DNA of 64,000 nt from Tyto alba (GCF_018691265.1 NW_024881321.1:18944698-19008697); one strand, 5' to 3'. Counted from the first letter of the stretch, positions 49,687 through 63,600 are shown. Numbers and translations: made by a program. Notes: generated from the letters alone by a model not told the origin.

Positions 49687-52423
49687 TGAAAAGTTTTCAC
49701 AATTTTAAAGGCATTTTCCTTTTCAAAATACGAGGGAAATCAACATGATCTTATTAAAAAATTCCATTCTGATGAAAATGCTTTTTAAAATAACTCTGCA
49801 GTAGGGTTTCTAGGTCTGCAGTGAAAACAAGCTTTTAATATTCCTTTCCTTCTGGCCTGCTAGTAAAGCGTCTGTTTCACGAATGTTGCTATGCAAAATA
49901 AAGTAGAGTTGTCTTGGAGTCTGGTCTGAGGATCACTGTTTACCTGATGGATTTGGATAATAAAATCTCTTAACTCCACGTGCTTATCTTCCTAAATTAG
50001 TGAAGAAGCACGGCTACTGTTATGCAAAGCAACTTCAGTGGACCACTTTGAATTGTTTGGGTTCATTGATAAGAAGAATCTGAAGGTCATTATTTTTATG
50101 ACTTACTTCTGCAGACTTCAAGTGGCAGCAAGAAAAGGGAGGAATAAATAGTAGTTAATGGCATGGAGTCCCTCAGTGTGAAAAGTGAGGGAAAACAATC
50201 CTCCCAAAACTGAAGAAATATACGTTTAATAGACAAAACTTAGAGAAATATTCAGTTACCTATGAAAGAGACAGACAAGGTAATAACAAAGAGATTATGT
50301 GCTGTTGGTGTGGGGTTTAAGGAAACAAGGCTGGAGGAAACGGAAAATCAATTAGTGTGTGGAAGAGATGTGCAAATTTATGAAGATCTTGCTTTGTTAT
50401 TCTGATGATGCAAAGAGAGGACACTTTATTAGCATAATAAGATTCCTCAAAGAGAATCAAAGGGATTTAAATAACCATTAGTCCACTGAGTTCTTATTTA
50501 TATTCAAAAGAGAATCTAATCTAACTTTATTTCAAAAGAGAATATTTCACACTTCTTAAATATGTGTGAATTATAAGGGACCCATGTCTTCTTCCTCTGC
50601 AAAATGCACAAGGCAGTTGTATTCCACCAAAATTAATAACATCCCTCTGACTGGATGTCTATCTTACGAATATCTGCACAGAAAGAATGATACTTTAGCA
50701 AGGATTGGTGCTGTGACAGACTTTTTATTAACCGTGTAGACTGAAAAGCACCTTTTAAAACAAGTTGTGGAACAGCTGGCCTTTCACTTGTTGGAAAAAG
50801 TCAGGCTAGATTTCAAATGTAGCTCATGTTTTAGGCCTAACCCATTAAAGAAGTCGGTTCTCACTCCTAAGGAAGCATAACTTCATAGTATTGGCTAAGC
50901 TTTGCTCTGGATTTTTACTCACTGCCTAAGCAGAATTTGGGGCATGAAAATCAGAATCTAATTAGCACCAAAATAAAAGCTTATATAGGTCTTTCTAACC
51001 CCAAATTTCAACTACAACACAAAACTAAGAAATGTTAAAAAATTGTCATGTCAGACTGTATTCTATGACAACCATATAATGTATGGTGGTCAATTAAAGA
51101 TTAAATTTATGAGTATGTGCATAATAATAGAATAATCTACTCTTTCAAATAAAATTTTGAGAATTTTCTTGTTTCCTCACCATCTAAGTAGCTGGTGTAC
51201 TTCTATCCCACTCTGAAAGTATTTCAGTTTAGGGGGCTAATTTTTCATCAGATAGGCAAGTTCCATTTTCAGGAGGCCTTGGCTTCTGGAAAATGAGTGC
51301 TTGGAAATATGTGTTAGTTTAAATCATCAGTCATAAACAAGAGTGGAATTTTAGGTATGTCAGACCCTTGCTTGAAATACAGTGTGCTTTTAGAAATACT
51401 GGAAAATACAGTTCAACAACCACTTGGACACGATTTCAGTGAAAGATTCTCTTTGCTATGTTATCTTTCTGCATAAACTAATGTTGAAATTCTAGAAGAC
51501 ATAATATCTTTAGGAAAAATGATGTTAAATTCCTGCAACACATGATAAAATGCGGAACATAAGCAGATCCAATTAAAATGCTGATTGTTATTTAAAGGGC
51601 TTTAACTTAAAATGTATTGGGGGTTGCTTCTCCTTTTTTCTAGAACATCTTCATCTCATGCAAAAAACTGGTGGAACAGATTGTCATAGCTTGGTTTACT
51701 TACATAGTCTTTCTTTGGATTTTGCATACATAATAGTTCATAATCAAGAGGTATTGTAAAACATGAGAAGAATTCTGAGGATGAGAATGGGGAACCATCG
51801 GGAGATGGCAGAGTCACAAGGAGCAAAGCTGCAGACAGATGGGGTGACTTTAGTTGTTAGTCTACTTCTATTCCAAGTCTGACAATGAAAACAAAGACAG
51901 TTTCTTTAAGTCTGTTTTCTGAGTGGTTAGGATGCCTGGGGAGAAGTAGGGGGAGGGTTGATGTGTAGTCAGGAGATTAACTGAAGTGGCAAGAGTAGGT
52001 AAAAAGAGGAAAGATCATTGGGGAGAGGTTATATTTCTGTTTCATGACTGTGGCCCCTGATCAGCAGCTTTCACCCTCCCTGTTAGAAAGAGACTGTATT
52101 TGCTCACATTTTGCATTAGTCACCTTCTTTCCTCTGACACCAATATGGAGTTTTGCCTCTGTGACAGATTATCTGAGGCAGAAAGGATGCTTTCCCTTCC
52201 CAGTTGAAAGTCCATTCTGCAGGGATGGAGTTCAGATTTACGTTCTGTCAATTTAGAAGTCACATATAATGTAGTCAAATACATAGGTTTTCATTGTCCA
52301 ACAATATGGAGCTGGGAATGGGCTGAAGGAAAGAAGTTTTAATAGGATGGAAGACAGCATCCATGAATCCTGATTACTGGGCTCTGAGCTTTTCTACCAG
52401 TAGTACTGAGATCAAGCTGGCAA

Positions 52424-52489
52424 TCTGTGATGACAGAAATCTGTCACAGAATGTCACCAGATCATCATGGGGGAAAGGATGACCTGGTG
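52424..52489. other. Two adjacent small hairpins
   Basis: The first inverted repeat at 52424-52450 has TGACAGA pairing with TCTGTCA around AA, with outer bases continuing imperfectly. The second has CACCAGATCATC (52455-52466) pairing with GATGACCTGGTG (52478-52489), 11 of 12 positions, around an 11-nt loop. Only four bases separate them. The stems are too short for a typical microRNA precursor. The function is unknown. Confidence 0.6.
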
Positions 52490-53073
52490 CCAAGAACAGC
52501 CTGGGACCAAGGTGGAAGGGGGATGTAATAGAGCACCGAAGGTGAACAATCTCAGAATGAGTAGTGATAGATTTTCTTTGATATACTGCCCAGTATTTTT
52601 AAGTGGGTTAATAAAATTGTATATTACTTAAGTGATGATTTGTACATCTTGCCTTTCCTTATGCAGTGATGAAATGGTATGCTTCACTTTTCACAGTGCA
52701 TCCACAGAGAGACCAGGTGCAGGACTCTTGAGAGCAAAGAAGAAGCATCAAGTGCTATTCTATTGCTTTCTGAATGACATGCTTAACTATTGGTGTAATG
52801 GTTGAAGTACTGAGAGTGTCTTAATTTGGTTAAAGAAAGTTCTTGGTCTGAGCTTTGCTAAATCATCTTTTATAATCAAGTCTTCAAAAATGAGACTGAA
52901 AGTGACTGATGTTGTGCATATCCATTATCTAAACAAATGGGGTTACATCACTAAAATATAACTTGTGAGGATTTTTTTGTTTGATTAAGGACAGTGATTG
53001 TGAGTGGATATATAAAACTAGCTATTTTTCTCCAAGGACTTTTAAATTTGTAGCTATGCTAGTTTTTTTCCTG

Positions 53074-53135
53074 AAAAAAAAAACCAACCAAGCAAACAAA
53101 ACACCCAAAAAACAAACAAACAAAAAACAACAAAA
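53074..53135. repeat. A/C-rich low-complexity tract
   Basis: An irregular mix of A runs with CAAACAAAC and ACCAACC motifs. It may be a decayed poly(A)-associated microsatellite. Confidence 0.8.
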
Positions 53136-54362
53136 TGCCCCCATTTTTAGTGTGTGTCTTTCTCTGCAATTTTTATTTCATTTCCCTTTTTCTCCATTAT
53201 TTTCTGTACCAACTTTGGCTGATGTGAGAAAATGGTTCATTTCCAGCGTGAACTTTGCAGTGGCAGGTTGCATTTGCGTGACCCGAAGGCTAATTTGCGT
53301 TAGGTTGATGACATGGTAAAACACCTTCTGGTTACTGGAAGCTGAAGGCAGTGCAGAGTACAGCAATGCTTCCTCATGAAAGGTACACCTACTAGGCCAG
53401 CATTCTGTGTCTAGCAGCTTTTAGTAACCTGTCTAGAGGACACCTAAGAGTGTATTTTTTCCTCTAACACCAACATATTTGGAGAATTTGGCTTTGTGTA
53501 TTATGATCTGTTTTCCTAAATTATAGAATTATAGAATTTCAGATGTGGTCAAAGGGGATTGTTGCCCCTTAAAAGACTCTCCAGTTTTGAAATGTAGCCT
53601 TTGCTTACCAGAGTCCACGCTTAATCTCAAAAACTAGTAGCAAGCCTTCCCTACCCCTTTTTTCCCTTGGCAAATCTTAATTGTGAGAGATCCTCCACTC
53701 CCTTTTTTTTGTTCTGTTTTTGTGTGTGGGTGTATTTTGTTTTTTAATTTGTGATGATTTTAACACCCCAGATCTAAATCAGATTTTATAACATGTGATC
53801 TAAAGTTGTAATATGCTTGTTTACTGCACCTGTAATGGTATACAGTGTTGGTTGTTTCTGTTTATTTATTTTCATCTGTTTAAGCTATGCTAATTCTTTT
53901 TGTTTCCTAGAGTTTAGGAAACCCTTGCCCTAACCCTAATGAGGAAGCTGTAATTCCTAGGGTTTATGAAGGGATGTCAGTACCTTTTAAATTTTGATTC
54001 TGATCTCTTTCTACAATTGTACTTGGTTCAAAATAGCCTACATTTAACAGTAAATCTATATTTGAACTAGCCACATTTAAAATAAAACAAGCCTTTGAAA
54101 AAGCATTTGATGGACTTCTGTTCCATATTGGTGTTATGAATTATTATGAGTATAATTGCAAATTTCTAAATAAGGTAACTAAATGTCTAGACATATATTT
54201 TGGATGTAGTTTCTTGTTTGTAAAGGTGAGAAATCTAGGTTTTGTAGATGATCATGAGGTAATTCTTCAATCAGTAATTTTTGTATCTGAATTTATGAGT
54301 ATTGCAAAGAAATTAAAAATATGACAAGGTTAGAGAAAAATTTTCACATGGAGATTAAAAAA

Positions 54363-54376
54363 ATATATATATATAT
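54363..54376. repeat. Short (AT)n microsatellite
   Basis: About seven AT dinucleotides following an A run. Confidence 0.8.
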
Positions 54377-55267
54377 CCTGGACAGATATGAGAAAAATAA
54401 TCAAACAATTCTCATGAGGTACTTAAACTCCTCATCAGCATTACTCAGGATTTTATCAGTCTACAGACCTCAGGTCTATGAATGAAGCCAACTGACATAC
54501 ATAATTCTAGTTGTTTTGGTACATGTATAATTAAAGACAGTGAATAAATTAAGATAAGTAATGTTTGTGCCCTAGCAACATTTCCTGGTAGCTATTTTAC
54601 AATCATTTGACAAGATAAGAACAGGGATAAAATCTATCATCCAAAGAAAAAGCCCTTCCTTAACACTTGATAACCCACAAACTTGATAGCCTAGTAAAGA
54701 AGTCATATTCTGCCTTGTAAATCTATTTTGTGGGGTTTTTGTTCTTCTCTTATAATTTTTATTTTAATGTGGTTGATCAGGGGGAGTTGTTTGGTTTGTC
54801 TGATGGGTTTTTTGGTCTGAAATAATAAAATCATGTAGCTAACGGTGATCAGGTTGGATTTTTTTATTGTTGTTGGCAAATAGTAGACATACCTTCCATG
54901 AAACGAGTGTAGTGCTGCTTTAGCTTTACTTACAAAGCTCATCTGAGGAAACAGCAGAGGATGAGATACACAGCTGGTTATGGGAGTCTAACATTCTTTT
55001 ATTATTGTATATAGTCAGGGCTGAAAGCAAGAAATTTGCAGAGAAGGACAATAACCTGCGCTGTCACATCTGAGAACTAGAGGTGAAGTTGTAAAAAATA
55101 ACCTTTTGAAATAACAGTTTTCACTAAATTATTCATCTTTCTTGTGTTTTGAGAAAAATATTATGGATTCATAAGAAACATGTCAGAAAGGGCTACTTAG
55201 TGAATCTGAGGCAAAACTGAACTATCTGCAGTCACGTTGAGGCTTTGACTAGCACTTTAAAGAGGTA

Positions 55268-55815
55268 AGTGATTATCCCTCTCTACTCAGCACTTGTAAG
55301 ATCACATCTATAGTACTATATCCAGTTTGATGCTCTGCAGTAGAGGAAAGACTTTAGTAAACTGAAGTGAACTCTGTGGAGGGCCACCAGATGTTGGGGG
55401 GCTGGAACGCTTGCCCTCTGAGAAGAGGCTGAGGGATCAGGGCTTGTTCAGCCTGGAGAAGAGGCGGCTGGAGGGGACCTAATGTCTGCCCTATGGAGAG
55501 GTCAGCAGGTGATGGAGCCAGGCCCTTCACATGGGGCATGATAGGAGGATGAGAGGCAGCGCAGATCACTTGAAACACAGGAGGTACAGGCTGGATGCTA
55601 CGAGAGACTTTTTCCCCCGTGAGGACAGTCGGGCAGTGGATCCCAGAGAGGTTGTGCTGTCTATCCCTGAAGGTTTTCAAGACCTGAATGGACACAGACC
55701 TGAGCAACCTGGTCTGACCTCAGAGCTGCCCCTGTCTTGAGAAAGTTGGAATAGAGACCTTCTGAGATCCCAACCTGACTTTTCTTGTGAATCTCTGAAC
55801 CTGTGATGATCCAAT
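55268..55815 (+). mobile_element. CR1 LINE fragment, 3' part
   Basis: A 5'-truncated CR1 copy in plus orientation. It opens with the nucleotide equivalent of the C-terminal reverse-transcriptase block (CTCTCTACTCAGCACTTGTA near 55280, compare the same block at about 28360 in the long copy) and continues with GTTCAGCCTGGAGAAGAGGC near 55446. It ends in a GC-richer 3' part with GAGCAACCTGGTCTGACCTC near 55702. The end is near GATGATCCAATC, without a clear octamer tail. It differs from both larger copies and so belongs to another, older-looking subfamily. Its short open frames are remnants of ORF2 read in wrong or shifted frames. Confidence 0.88.
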
Positions 55816-57508
55816 CTCCATCATTGCAGAAGAAAGAAAAAATATGAGACTTTTTTTTGGTTTCATTTCAAAATCCCAAATCAGTCCATTCTGATTAAAA
55901 CAAACAAAAAGTCTTGATCATGTGCAAATTTATTCCATTGGAAGTGACAGTATTTTAATCAATTGCTACATGGATTTATTGTTGTTTTTTCTGTTTTCTA
56001 TGACTTTAAAAATCATCTCGGGGGGAAAAGAAGTATAAGATATGTAAAGATCAACGGTTTTTGATGATTTTATGAAACCAAGCTGCTAACTATACACTTT
56101 CATTTTAATCCTCCTTTCTAGAACTCTACACTTGAAAATATATTTAATTGTTGAATATCGTTATTTGATACAACAAGACATAGTAGGATACTGGAAATAA
56201 GTCATGTCTAAAAAGTAAATATATCTGTAGCAATATATATCAGTAGATCTGAACCAGATCTCTTCTGTGAAGAATTAATATTATATATGTTCCTTGTATT
56301 TGGTAATGTGACTTGTCATTATTTTGTAAAGATAAGTTTTTTCATAACCTAAGTAGTAGTGTAACTATGTTTTGATAGGAAAAAAATAAGACCTCTTTGA
56401 TGCCCTAAATATAAGCATTTTCTTTAGATTAATTTTCTTGGAGACAAGATTTATTAGATTTCTTTTCTTAGAGTTCAATTGTTTATATTATTTCTTAGAA
56501 TAAAATTACTACAATAGATTTTAATTTATTTTGCATGTTAGCAGCAATGAAAAATACAAATAACAATATAAAATAAAGCAGACTTTTAAACTTGTAACTC
56601 AATGATTGAAGTATCTGAGGCTTTGAATAAGGCAGGTATTTTTTGTTTGTTTGTTCTCAGTTTGGCCATACCCTGAAAACCTTTGGAAACAATTCTCTTG
56701 GTCTGTTCATCCTTTCAGTTGGACCTGGGAATGATTCATACCACAAATGTTACTCCTGCTCTATTAACATGTATTCAATTATAATGAAAAACATGTGAAA
56801 TCGATTGAAGATCTCAGTCTGAATTTTAGGTTCAATTACTGTTTCCTTTTAATTCATAACTCTTGGTGAAATATGCCTTGTGCTTAATATATCAAATACA
56901 CTAACAATTATATTGTAGTATGATTCAGATTACGGGAAAAAATTTGGAGTGATTGTAACAGATGTGATAACACCATTTCCACAGTTTTGTAAATCAGATT
57001 TATCTAGGTAATTATGGTTCAGGGAAGTTGTGAGTCATATAGTCATAGAAATTTATTGATGCCTAGAATTTATGAAGAAATATCAGTAAGTCCATCTTGT
57101 TGTACATATCTCAAGATTTTATGCTATTTTAAAAAATTGTATCTGTTCAGCACCTGTTTTTGGGCAACCTCCATATGAAACACTGATTTCTACACCACTC
57201 ACCCCATCTGCCCACTGTATTGGAAACCATCGTTGTTCTCCTGCACAGAGAATAGGTTCTGTGAATTAGAAATATATTATCTTCTGAGATTAAGACCAAA
57301 TTCTTCTTCTCAATCTGCCTCTCTCTTTCCTTGTTGGCCTGAAATTATTTTCATGGATATCTGGATTTGCTATTCACCTTGTCCTTTACATGAAAGTGGG
57401 CCCAAACAAAAATGGAGCTTGGTGTCCAAATACTTGCTTATCTCCAAATATTTTAAGAACAACCATTATTGGTTTTCTTATTCTTCTCTTGTGACCTTCT
57501 GATTTGTC
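55816..57508. other. AT-rich non-coding DNA between two CR1 pieces
   Basis: Nothing recognisable beyond a 7-bp stem hairpin (AGATCTG at 56245-56251 with CAGATCT at 56255-56261) and scattered short A and T runs. Confidence 0.6.
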
Positions 57509-57689
57509 AAACATTGTTCCATTGGCTGCCCAGGAAAGTGGTTGAGCCACCATCCCTGGAGTTATTTAAAAGACCTGTAGACATGTCACTTAGGGAAATG
57601 GTTTAGTGGTCAACTTGGCAGTTAGATTAACTGTTGGAGTCAGTGATCCTAAAGGTCTTTTCCAACTTAAATGATTTCATGATTCTATG
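57509..57689 (+). mobile_element. CR1 LINE fragment, extreme 3' end
   Basis: About 180 bp of CR1 in plus orientation. It starts at the ORF2 C-terminal end (GGCTGCCCAGGAAAGTGGTT near 57524) and includes the 3' untranslated stretch with AAAGGTCTTTTCCAACTTAA (57651-57670). It ends in ATGATTTCATGATTCTATG at the typical CR1 3' end. Most of the element was lost by 5' truncation. Confidence 0.9.
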
Positions 57690-60600
57690 TTTGCTTCTTG
57701 ATCACCTCCCTCATTGACTCTGCTTGATTTCTCAGTTCTTCTTCAGAGAGTTTTTGCTCACCTTGGGCTAAAGCTATATCAGATTTCTAATATACCAACC
57801 TGCCAAGTGATTGAATGAGCATAGTCACATCAGTGCCCACTGTTCCCTTATTCTAAGCACTGAGGATGAGCAGACCTAGTAAATTTTCAAGCTGTGCAGA
57901 ACCATGAATTCAGAGAAGGTGTAGTACTACAGTAGAGCATTTCTAAGGAATATATAAAGTTGGAATTATTATTTGTGCATGGATACTGAATGCATTTCAG
58001 TGAAAGAACTGGGGAAATGTAGTATGTGAAGTGTCATGCTCTGACTACTGGAGTAATTCTAGTGGCCTAATTAGGAAATAATTGTATACTAGAAACTTGA
58101 CTAATTTGAAGGTTTGTTAATTGATACAATAGCAACTGGAAATTTAAAATAAATTGCTTTTGACAGAGTGGAGGGTGTTTCAATCATGAGACAATAATTT
58201 TTTATAAAGAAAGTGCTTACTCTGAGTGAAGGAGATGCTCTAATGGGGTCTTTGGGATTCTGGGCTGTTCTGAGGATGATCATTTTGATAAGATATTGAC
58301 AAGGACACTAATGATGTCAACTGTACATGATGTAAACATAAACAAAACTGTATTTAAGCAGTGCAAAAAAGTATCCTAAATACATTGTGGGGCTTACGAG
58401 CATGTCAGATTTAAAAGAACACCCAAGTTAAATAGTTTAGATTATAACAAAGCAACTCTGAAGAATGCTTGTGGGACCATTATCAAGGACAAGACACTAA
58501 TCAACAAGTTACTATAACCTTTCAGGCCAAGAGGTGTTAAGTATAACAAGGATAAAAAATTGCTGATAAGGTTTTGTTTTCTAAGAATGTGTCTTCAAGT
58601 CCAACAATAAAGCAGAGCAACTTCTGATTTTTGCCTGAATAAAAATTCAACTTCCTGGAATATTTTTAGCATGATTGATCACAAACAACTTTAGGAAAAG
58701 TAGCAAATTCTAATTAGAATTTATCTAATCTGACAACTGAACAATGCTAAATTGGACAAGAGAACAGTTTTTGCACAGTTTACTGAACAAAATTAATTGG
58801 GCAGCCCACAGCAAGACTTCTCTTTCTCTTCATAGTACTTATTTTCAACACCTTTTGACTTTCTTTTTTAACAGAGCTTGCCTGTTTTTTTTTTTTGTTG
58901 TTGTTAAATGGGAGAATTCTTGTTGTGAGATATCCTTGCACTATTTAGGTCTATGCTGCCTCTCACCAAGTGAAGCAACAAATTTGGAGTTACTGTGCTG
59001 TTTAGGTGCTGTTTAGTCTGTAGTTTAACAACATATAATCTTTTTTCATAGTTGTTGAAATATCAGGAGAAGATAAACATATAATGAGATTTACACTGTT
59101 GCATCAGACTGTTAAAGGACTAACAATCACCATCATGTTCCAATTTATCAATAACATTGGTTATAGAGAATTGTTCTTTACTGGCCATCTCAACTAAAGG
59201 TACTCTTGCTACACCTTCTGGCAGTCAAATTGTTGCAGCTGTCTCTTAATGACTGCTTAATTTTGTTAATTTGTTCCTCTGGGACTCAAAGAAAGATCCT
59301 GATTTCATTTAACCTAAGTGTTCCTCTGTGTGCCACCATGAATTAGAAGTGAAGAGTAAGCAGCAGAACTTTTTGTATTTTCTTTTTTTTCTTTCTCTTT
59401 TGCTTGTTGTGTGAAGTTGCAAGTTGAAAAAGGAGCACTCTGTTAGAGCACTAAGCAGAGCATTAAGAAGCCTTTTAGAAGAGGGAGATTGAGGTATTAG
59501 GGTGATGGGGGAGGTTTGAGTGTCTGCACTAACTTTGCTTCAAGGAAGTTATAGTCTAAGTTTGAGCTGGTCGTTGGAGTCTTACGAAGAGTGAAATAAA
59601 TCCTGAAGCTTTTTCTTATGCTATACAAAGTCAGTTCAGCTGCCCACTGGATTGTTTCCATGGGCTATAAGTGAGTGAAACTTAGCCTAAGATGTTGACA
59701 TTTAACACTTACAGCTTGGTTTGCTTGCCAAGACATAGTCATCAAGTGGCATTTGAAATCTTCTAAGGTGCTAGGAATATCGTCACAGGGCTGACAGATG
59801 TGATATGAAGCTAATGGGAACACATGCTTTCCTGTTATGGCAGCTGAGGGCCATGTGGGATCCCAGACGGGCCGGGATGACTGTGTGTGGGAAGCAGTCC
59901 TATATTCAGCCTGGTGACAGAACCTCCACGTTTAAAAATAAAATGTACAGGAATACTATGTTAACAGGAAACTTGTGCATGCAACTTTCACCTTTAATAT
60001 AGTGTTCATACAGCCTTAACACATTTGAAAGCAGCACAGACAAAGCTAAATGTATATAATATGTATATACATATTCTGTATCCTTAGCAAATCCTTTTTC
60101 AAAGCTTAAAGGATGTATCACATTCCAGAATTTGGGTTAATCTTGCATTCCCTCACAAAATAAAAACCTTTATTTTAGTATATAAAAAAATACATAGCAC
60201 AAGCACCTTTGTATATCTCCTTTATTCTGCTTTGTTTATCATACGGAGTTAAACTTCTGTAGCTACTGCAATCCCTAACAACTTCTGAGTAAGAATGGCC
60301 ACAGCAAAATTTAATCTACTCTCTGGTTAATATGTTTTTGGTTGGTTTTGGTTTTTTTTTTTTTTTTTTTTTTTTTGTTTGTTTGTTTGTTTTTTTGTTT
60401 TTTTAAATAAAGTTGTTTTCATTTTTATATACACCCACACTGAAGGAACCAAAAGGAGATAATTTATCTATGTATTTTTTTATTAGGTTAAATTTAGCTG
60501 TACTAGTTTGTAGCTGTCATCTTATTACTGAGTAGCCCAAACCAGAAACTTGTTGTTGTTTGCTTTGTGTGGAAATAGCATACATTCCATGTACCATACA

Positions 60601-63600
60601 TTGTTGGGAATTCCTGAGAAGCTTGTGAAGAATAAGCACAGAGATTGTGTTGTTAATTTAAAATTAATCAGTACTGGATCCTCTTTTTCACCAGCCTTCT
60701 TGTAATAGTGAGAATTACAGCTTTCTAAGGAAGTTACAGAGATTCCTTTTTATTAAGATTTTTTTTTTTCAGAATAGGTGTAATTCACATTTTTTCATAG
60801 CTATGATACTAAAATGGATATATTTGAAATCTAGATAATTATGTATGTGAGAAGCAGCTGAGAAAAACTGCAGTTTATCACATGCTTCTATTGACCCAAA
60901 TAATCTAAGAAAAATTTCTGTTCAGCAGTAACTAGCTGTGTTATCAGCTTTCTGTATAAGAGGATGCTTAAGGAAAATTAAGGAAATGTTTAAATTAACA
61001 CGTATAGAAAAAAATTATTCAAAATCGTGTGTATTTCCAGTATCTTGATTCAACTGTAAATTGTTTGGAAGTGGTTTATCTTTCATTTTAAGTGTCTATA
61101 CAGACATTACTTTACTAGGAACTGCGTCTACCTGTACTGTGAAATCTTCCAGATGTTGCTGTTTCTTTCAATATTTTGAAATATTGCAAATACAAAACAG
61201 TGGTTGTCTCCTGGTACCTTTCTTTATCTTCTTTACAACTGAAGGATCTTAAAATGAAGAAAAAAAAAAAGATAATTTTTCATCAGATCTTACTAATTTA
61301 TTATTCTATGTTAATTTTTCTATGGCAGCCAAAATTACTCGCCTGTGTCACAGCCAGGCTGCTGTAATCTCAGATATCTTGTTTTGCCCTTAAAAACTTT
61401 TAAGATTAACACAGATCAAAACTGGACCTCTCTCTTGCCTCCTTTGCTTTCAATATAAGTACTTTCTTCCCTGGTCGTAGACCATTTATGTCCATTATAC
61501 TATGTCTATAGAATAGACAGCACTGAATGAAAACAGCAAGTGGCTGATTTAAAACAGGAAAATAGGAGCTGGTTTGTCATGTGGTATTCTTCACAATTCT
61601 TCCCTGAGGATGCTGTAAGGTGCTAAAAGTTTCAAAGGCTTGCAAAAGTGGTTGCCTGAATGGCTAGAAGAAAAATACGTCAAGGATGACACCTCTGGTT
61701 AAAAATCATGAGTCAGAAATTGCTGTTCACTGTGAAAATATCCAGGGTGGAATTTATGTTGGCTACTGTTAGTTGGAATAGATAAATTTTTAGTCTAAGC
61801 CATTACAGACCACGGTCTTCCTAAAACTGTCCTCTGGATGAGTGCTATTGTACAAATGTGGGTGCTACTGCAACCAACAGGTGCACATTCAAAGTGTATA
61901 TCCTGTTCACTCAGGTGCCTATGTTCTGAAGAGAATTTTTGGCTGATAGAAGTATCTGGGGAACCCAACAGTGAAAGCCCAGCTCAGACCAAGAGGTTAG
62001 TCAAGAGATTAGATATTTTCACAATCAAACCAAACTCCCAACTGGACTTACACATGTTGTTAGCTACCCCCATTGGCTGTGCAGGGAGTGCCTAACCCTT
62101 CTCTGACTAATCCTCCACAGTCCTGGTCTCTTGTTTTTAGACTGGATGAAATTTAAATTGGAGATGACTGAATGAACTTCCTTGACTATACCCTGAGCAC
62201 CAAATAGTATAGGTGTTCTTCATGTTTACCCTCAGTGCAGCTCCTTGACACAGAGAAATGGCAATCCTTATTTTGCTAGTCAGGAATTTGAGACAAATCT
62301 TTTGGGCAGTGTGTCCCAGAGTCCTACATGAAGTCTTCATCAGAGCCAGAATATTTTGTACTGAAGTTGTTATAATGTATGGACTGTATGAATAGTGATG
62401 GTGTTCTTGAGAGTTAATACAAATGTACAACCTGGAGTTTGGTCTGAGTGTGAGCTGATAAGAGCGTGAAGCACCCTGGCCCACGTGCTCTGTATTTTGG
62501 GAATACTCTTCCAGTAACTGTTCAGATGATTATTCTGAACAATGCTCTACCATCCATTACTAATCTTATCTCTGCTACCACTTATCCTAAACCTGAGTCA
62601 TCTATTGTATCTCAAGTGGATTTTACAAAGTGTTCTATGTTTTATATCCTATGAGATGATATTGGCCCGTTTTCTGTAATCTTTTGTTGGAGTTTCCTGG
62701 ACTACAAACCTCAGTCAAAACCTTCTCAGACTGGCAAATCAAATATGAACTGGCATAAGAAAAAAGCAAGTATACTTTGTTGGATTTCTTAGTCAGAAAT
62801 GTGGAAAAATATCACCAGAATGGTACATTTTTTCCTCATTTTTGTATGGCTCTATTTTAATATAGTTAAAAAAAAACCCAAACAGTGTTCCTAATACCAC
62901 TATAAACTTGATCTACACATTTTTCATGTGGTCAGATCACTTGTCTACTGCTTTTCTGAACCAAGTATATTCTCACTGTGTTTTCTGATTACAGAAAAAG
63001 ATTGTAAACACTAAAAGTAATCACTTAAAATATTTGAAAAGAATCTCAAGTAGTTATTTAAAAACATTTTTTACTTACTGGAATTATTGTATTTCCTATT
63101 GTTGGTAGTAAACTTAATTTTCCTCCATGGAACAATATCATGTGAATCTTACAAACAATCCACTTTTTAAGTGTTTTGAGACACAAATTCATACAGTAAC
63201 TTAATTTAGGATGTAACTGAGTTGCGTATCATTTTAATTTCTATTTAAAGTTTTCTTGTCATAATTCTTCCCCTTTAAATAGTTTTGTTTCTTCTATAGT
63301 CTAAGTAGCCATTATGTTAAAGATCTGACATTTGCTTCTCAACTTTCTCTTTAAGCGTTATTGTAATGCAGCCCTTTGAAATGAAAATGTATTGACAAAG
63401 CAAAAGTAATCCATTGGAGATCTGTAAGTGGTACTAATTTTGCCACACTATAAATATGAATGTTGCAGGGTCTAGGTGTAAACTAATAGTCTAGGTTTAC
63501 AGGGTAATTGGAGGAGATCTAATCTGTAAAATTAGAGAGATTAGAGAGCGATTCATTTGACCATGTTGTTCTTGCTCCTCAATTTCTGCAGGGATGGGAA

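Larger units (their letters stand above)
49687..55267. other. AT-rich non-coding DNA, no recognised gene
   Basis: No gene or nameable repeat was recognised. Contents noted separately are two adjacent hairpins at 52424-52489, an A/C-rich low-complexity patch at 53074-53135, a telomere-like CCCTAACCCTAA at 53928-53939 and a short (AT)n at 54363-54376. Confidence 0.6.

Noticed and set aside
49245..49748. Open frames of 127-167 codons on the plus strand and 133 on the minus strand (G-R-K-E and L-P-S-F repeats)
   Set aside because: They are translations of a tetranucleotide microsatellite, which stays open in several frames because it lacks stop codons.
52981..53319. 112-codon plus-strand open frame
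   Set aside because: It runs through an A/C-rich low-complexity patch and has no recognisable domain; chance is the better explanation.
53521..53700. ATAGAATTATAGAATTTCAG, resembling a reverse-oriented CR1 end
   Set aside because: The following sequence does not match any of the CR1 3' regions in this window, and the motif is short and AT-rich.
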